The notes below the pieces were generated by a model that saw only the letters and a list, made by a program, of their open reading frames with translations, ran no database searches and had not been told where the DNA came from. Below, piece by piece: positions 62,746 through 64,000 of a stretch of 64,000 nt of DNA. Positions within the stretch are counted from its first letter, which is position 1. Every line of letters starts with the position of its first letter. Where the stretch lies: assembly GCA_016906335.1 (NCBI GenBank), contig JADEYG010000007.1, forward strand, positions 959,001 to 1,023,000. The letters are read 5' to 3'. The stretch comes from Novakomyces olei. Its lineage: Eukaryota; Ascomycota; Novakomycetes; Novakomycetales; Novakomycetaceae. Position numbers and translations under genes: made by a program.

Positions 62746-63897
62746 ATGGCGGATATCTTGCGAATCATGCAATTCCACGACGGCACTTCAAATTCGGTCT
62801 CTTCTACATCGAGTTTGCAGGGAGAATTATGGATTCAGCTTCGTCTCGTTAACGAGCTGGGACTGTTTCGACGCGACTGGCTTGAGCAATGTCGCGAATG
62901 GCGGGTGCCTTTACGCGTTTCGCTGCTGGATGAGCGAATGCGTCAGATCCATAAGCCTGGGCTGTCCGTCATGTGCGAAGATGGGCAAGTGGAGTTTTTC
63001 AACTCAAACAAATTAAAGCTGCGTCTGCAAACATCGTTTCGTGCTTTGTTTTACGTTCTTATTGAGCCGGTTCAATCAGCAATTCCTCACCGGGTCTTGA
63101 ATCTTATATGCGGACCTTATAACGGAATCGACAAAGCCATCAAGTTTGAGACGGATGACGATCTCGTGTACGGGTATCGTCAGCTTTTGCAAACGCAGAC
63201 TTGCCCGCCTCATTTGATAGTACGCGAAGCTCTTGGATCCGGCATCGCTTACAAAGTATGGGATTCAGCACTGTTCACCCTTGACCTTTGTAATGATTTT
63301 ATTAGGTCAAAGACCTCTTTGAGCAATGGCAATTTACACATTCTAGATCTGGGCTCAGGCACTGGCGTAGTCGGGCTGGGTTGTATGCATTTCATGCAAA
63401 ATTGCCAACAGCCTGGCAGTGTTACATTGGCAGAACTGCCAGAATGCACTGGGCTGCTTTATGAAAACGTGGACCGACTACGTGCATTATGTGGCGGGAT
63501 CAAAACAGGTGCAAAATTCAGTGACGTCACTTGGGGCCGGAGGAAAGATGTGGACAAGCTGGGACCGTTGGACCTTGTAATTGCTTGTGATTTAATATAT
63601 GAAATGAGGTGTCTGCCTGACCTTTTATGCACACTTGATCTGCTCTGCCGGCCGCATGTTACGACCATTATTGTGGGCTGCAAGGATAGGGGAATGAGTC
63701 AAGCCCAGTCGGACTGCCTCTTGAGTTTATTACAGGAATACTTTGATTATAAGCCAATGACGGCATCCGTAGCAGGTGCCAGTGACTGCGGCGTTAATTT
63801 ATGGCAACTTTCACGGTCACATTCGCAATCTTTTGGAAAATTATTTGAGAAAATGAAAAATGACCCGCCCCAAGTATGGATGTCGGATCCGATTTGA
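62746..63897 (+). CDS. Seven-beta-strand (class I) SAM methyltransferase, METTL21/FAM86-like
   Basis: Probable protein-lysine N-methyltransferase of the Methyltransf_16 family (yeast Efm/Nnt1/Rrg1 relatives). It is a single exon of 383 residues. The N-terminal 150 residues form a family-specific extension. The SAM domain has the pre-motif AYKVWDSALFTLDLC, motif I ILDLGSGTGVVGLGCMHFM, motif II SVTLAELPEC, a post-II strand, and the [DE]-x-x-Y-type catalytic motif LVIACDLIYE. The later strand TTIIVGCKDR completes the fold. I cannot tell which substrate (elongation factor, mitochondrial target or other) applies. It diverges from the amidase. Confidence 0.82.
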   Translation: MADILRIMQFHDGTSNSVSSTSSLQGELWIQLRLVNELGLFRRDWLEQCREWRVPLRVSLLDERMRQIHKPGLSVMCEDGQVEFFNSNKLKLRLQTSFRALFYVLIEPVQSAIPHRVLNLICGPYNGIDKAIKFETDDDLVYGYRQLLQTQTCPPHLIVREALGSGIAYKVWDSALFTLDLCNDFIRSKTSLSNGNLHILDLGSGTGVVGLGCMHFMQNCQQPGSVTLAELPECTGLLYENVDRLRALCGGIKTGAKFSDVTWGRRKDVDKLGPLDLVIACDLIYEMRCLPDLLCTLDLLCRPHVTTIIVGCKDRGMSQAQSDCLLSLLQEYFDYKPMTASVAGASDCGVNLWQLSRSHSQSFGKLFEKMKNDPPQVWMSDPI

Positions 63898-64000
63898 GTG
63901 TAAAAAAGGTCGAGCATACAATTTTTTTATGATTCTATCATAGCTGTTGTAACGAATCCTTGGCTTTTTCTAAACCTTGAGCAAAATTGTACTGCGCGCT
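63898..64000. other. Terminator region of the methyltransferase
   Basis: A short run of T-rich DNA to the window edge; nothing else is visible. Confidence 0.4.

Overview
This is a stretch of nuclear genome from an ascomycete fungus. It is gene-dense and carries about 29 protein genes plus one tRNA gene, and most of the genes contain introns. The gene set is ascomycete (ATP25, KAR5, DBP10, RTA1-like, Git3-type receptor, a DUF3292 protein, creC and creD homologues). The introns are unusually small, many 34 to 46 nt, with a CTAAC/CTAAT/CTGAC branch motif a few bases from the 3' AG. The presence of a CHIP/STUB1 ubiquitin ligase and creC/creD, together with compact genes, suggests an early-diverging yeast-like ascomycete (basal Saccharomycotina or Taphrinomycotina) rather than a Saccharomyces relative. 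The exact genus cannot be read from the sequence. No virus-like element, CRISPR array or intact transposon was seen.

Layout. 0-11.3 kb: end of an unknown gene, then TRM82, creC (WDR20-like), creD (arrestin), ECM31/panB and GID8. Three of these act in ubiquitin-linked carbon control. 11.6-19.8 kb, all on the minus strand: a membrane short-chain dehydrogenase, a class I glutamine amidotransferase, KAR5 and a STE20-type PAK kinase. 21.4-24.3 kb: a 982-residue disordered protein with about 2.5 kb of gene-free DNA upstream. 26.9-36.3 kb: PGI1, ATP25, an importin-beta-like karyopherin and STUB1/CHIP. 37-47.9 kb: a DUF3292 membrane protein, a pyridoxamine-oxidase-like protein, aminopeptidase P, a Git3/Gpr1 glucose-type GPCR and an RTA1-family membrane protein. 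49-57.5 kb: DBP10, FAD1, a small carrier-like membrane protein and POP1. 57.7-63.9 kb: tRNA-Ala(UGC), SVF1, an amidase and a seven-beta-strand methyltransferase.

Exon boundaries were derived by hand from splice sites, reading frame and family similarity. All models close in frame from ATG to stop, except the truncated first gene. Two introns are best explained as GC-AG. Intergenic DNA and introns are rich in AT microsatellites and short minisatellites. TTAGGG/CCCTAA telomere-like motifs recur at several promoters.

Functionally the window mixes housekeeping genes (tRNA modification, ribosome and RNase P assembly, FAD and pantothenate synthesis, glycolysis) with nutrient and mating signalling (Git3 receptor, creC, creD, GID8, STE20, KAR5).
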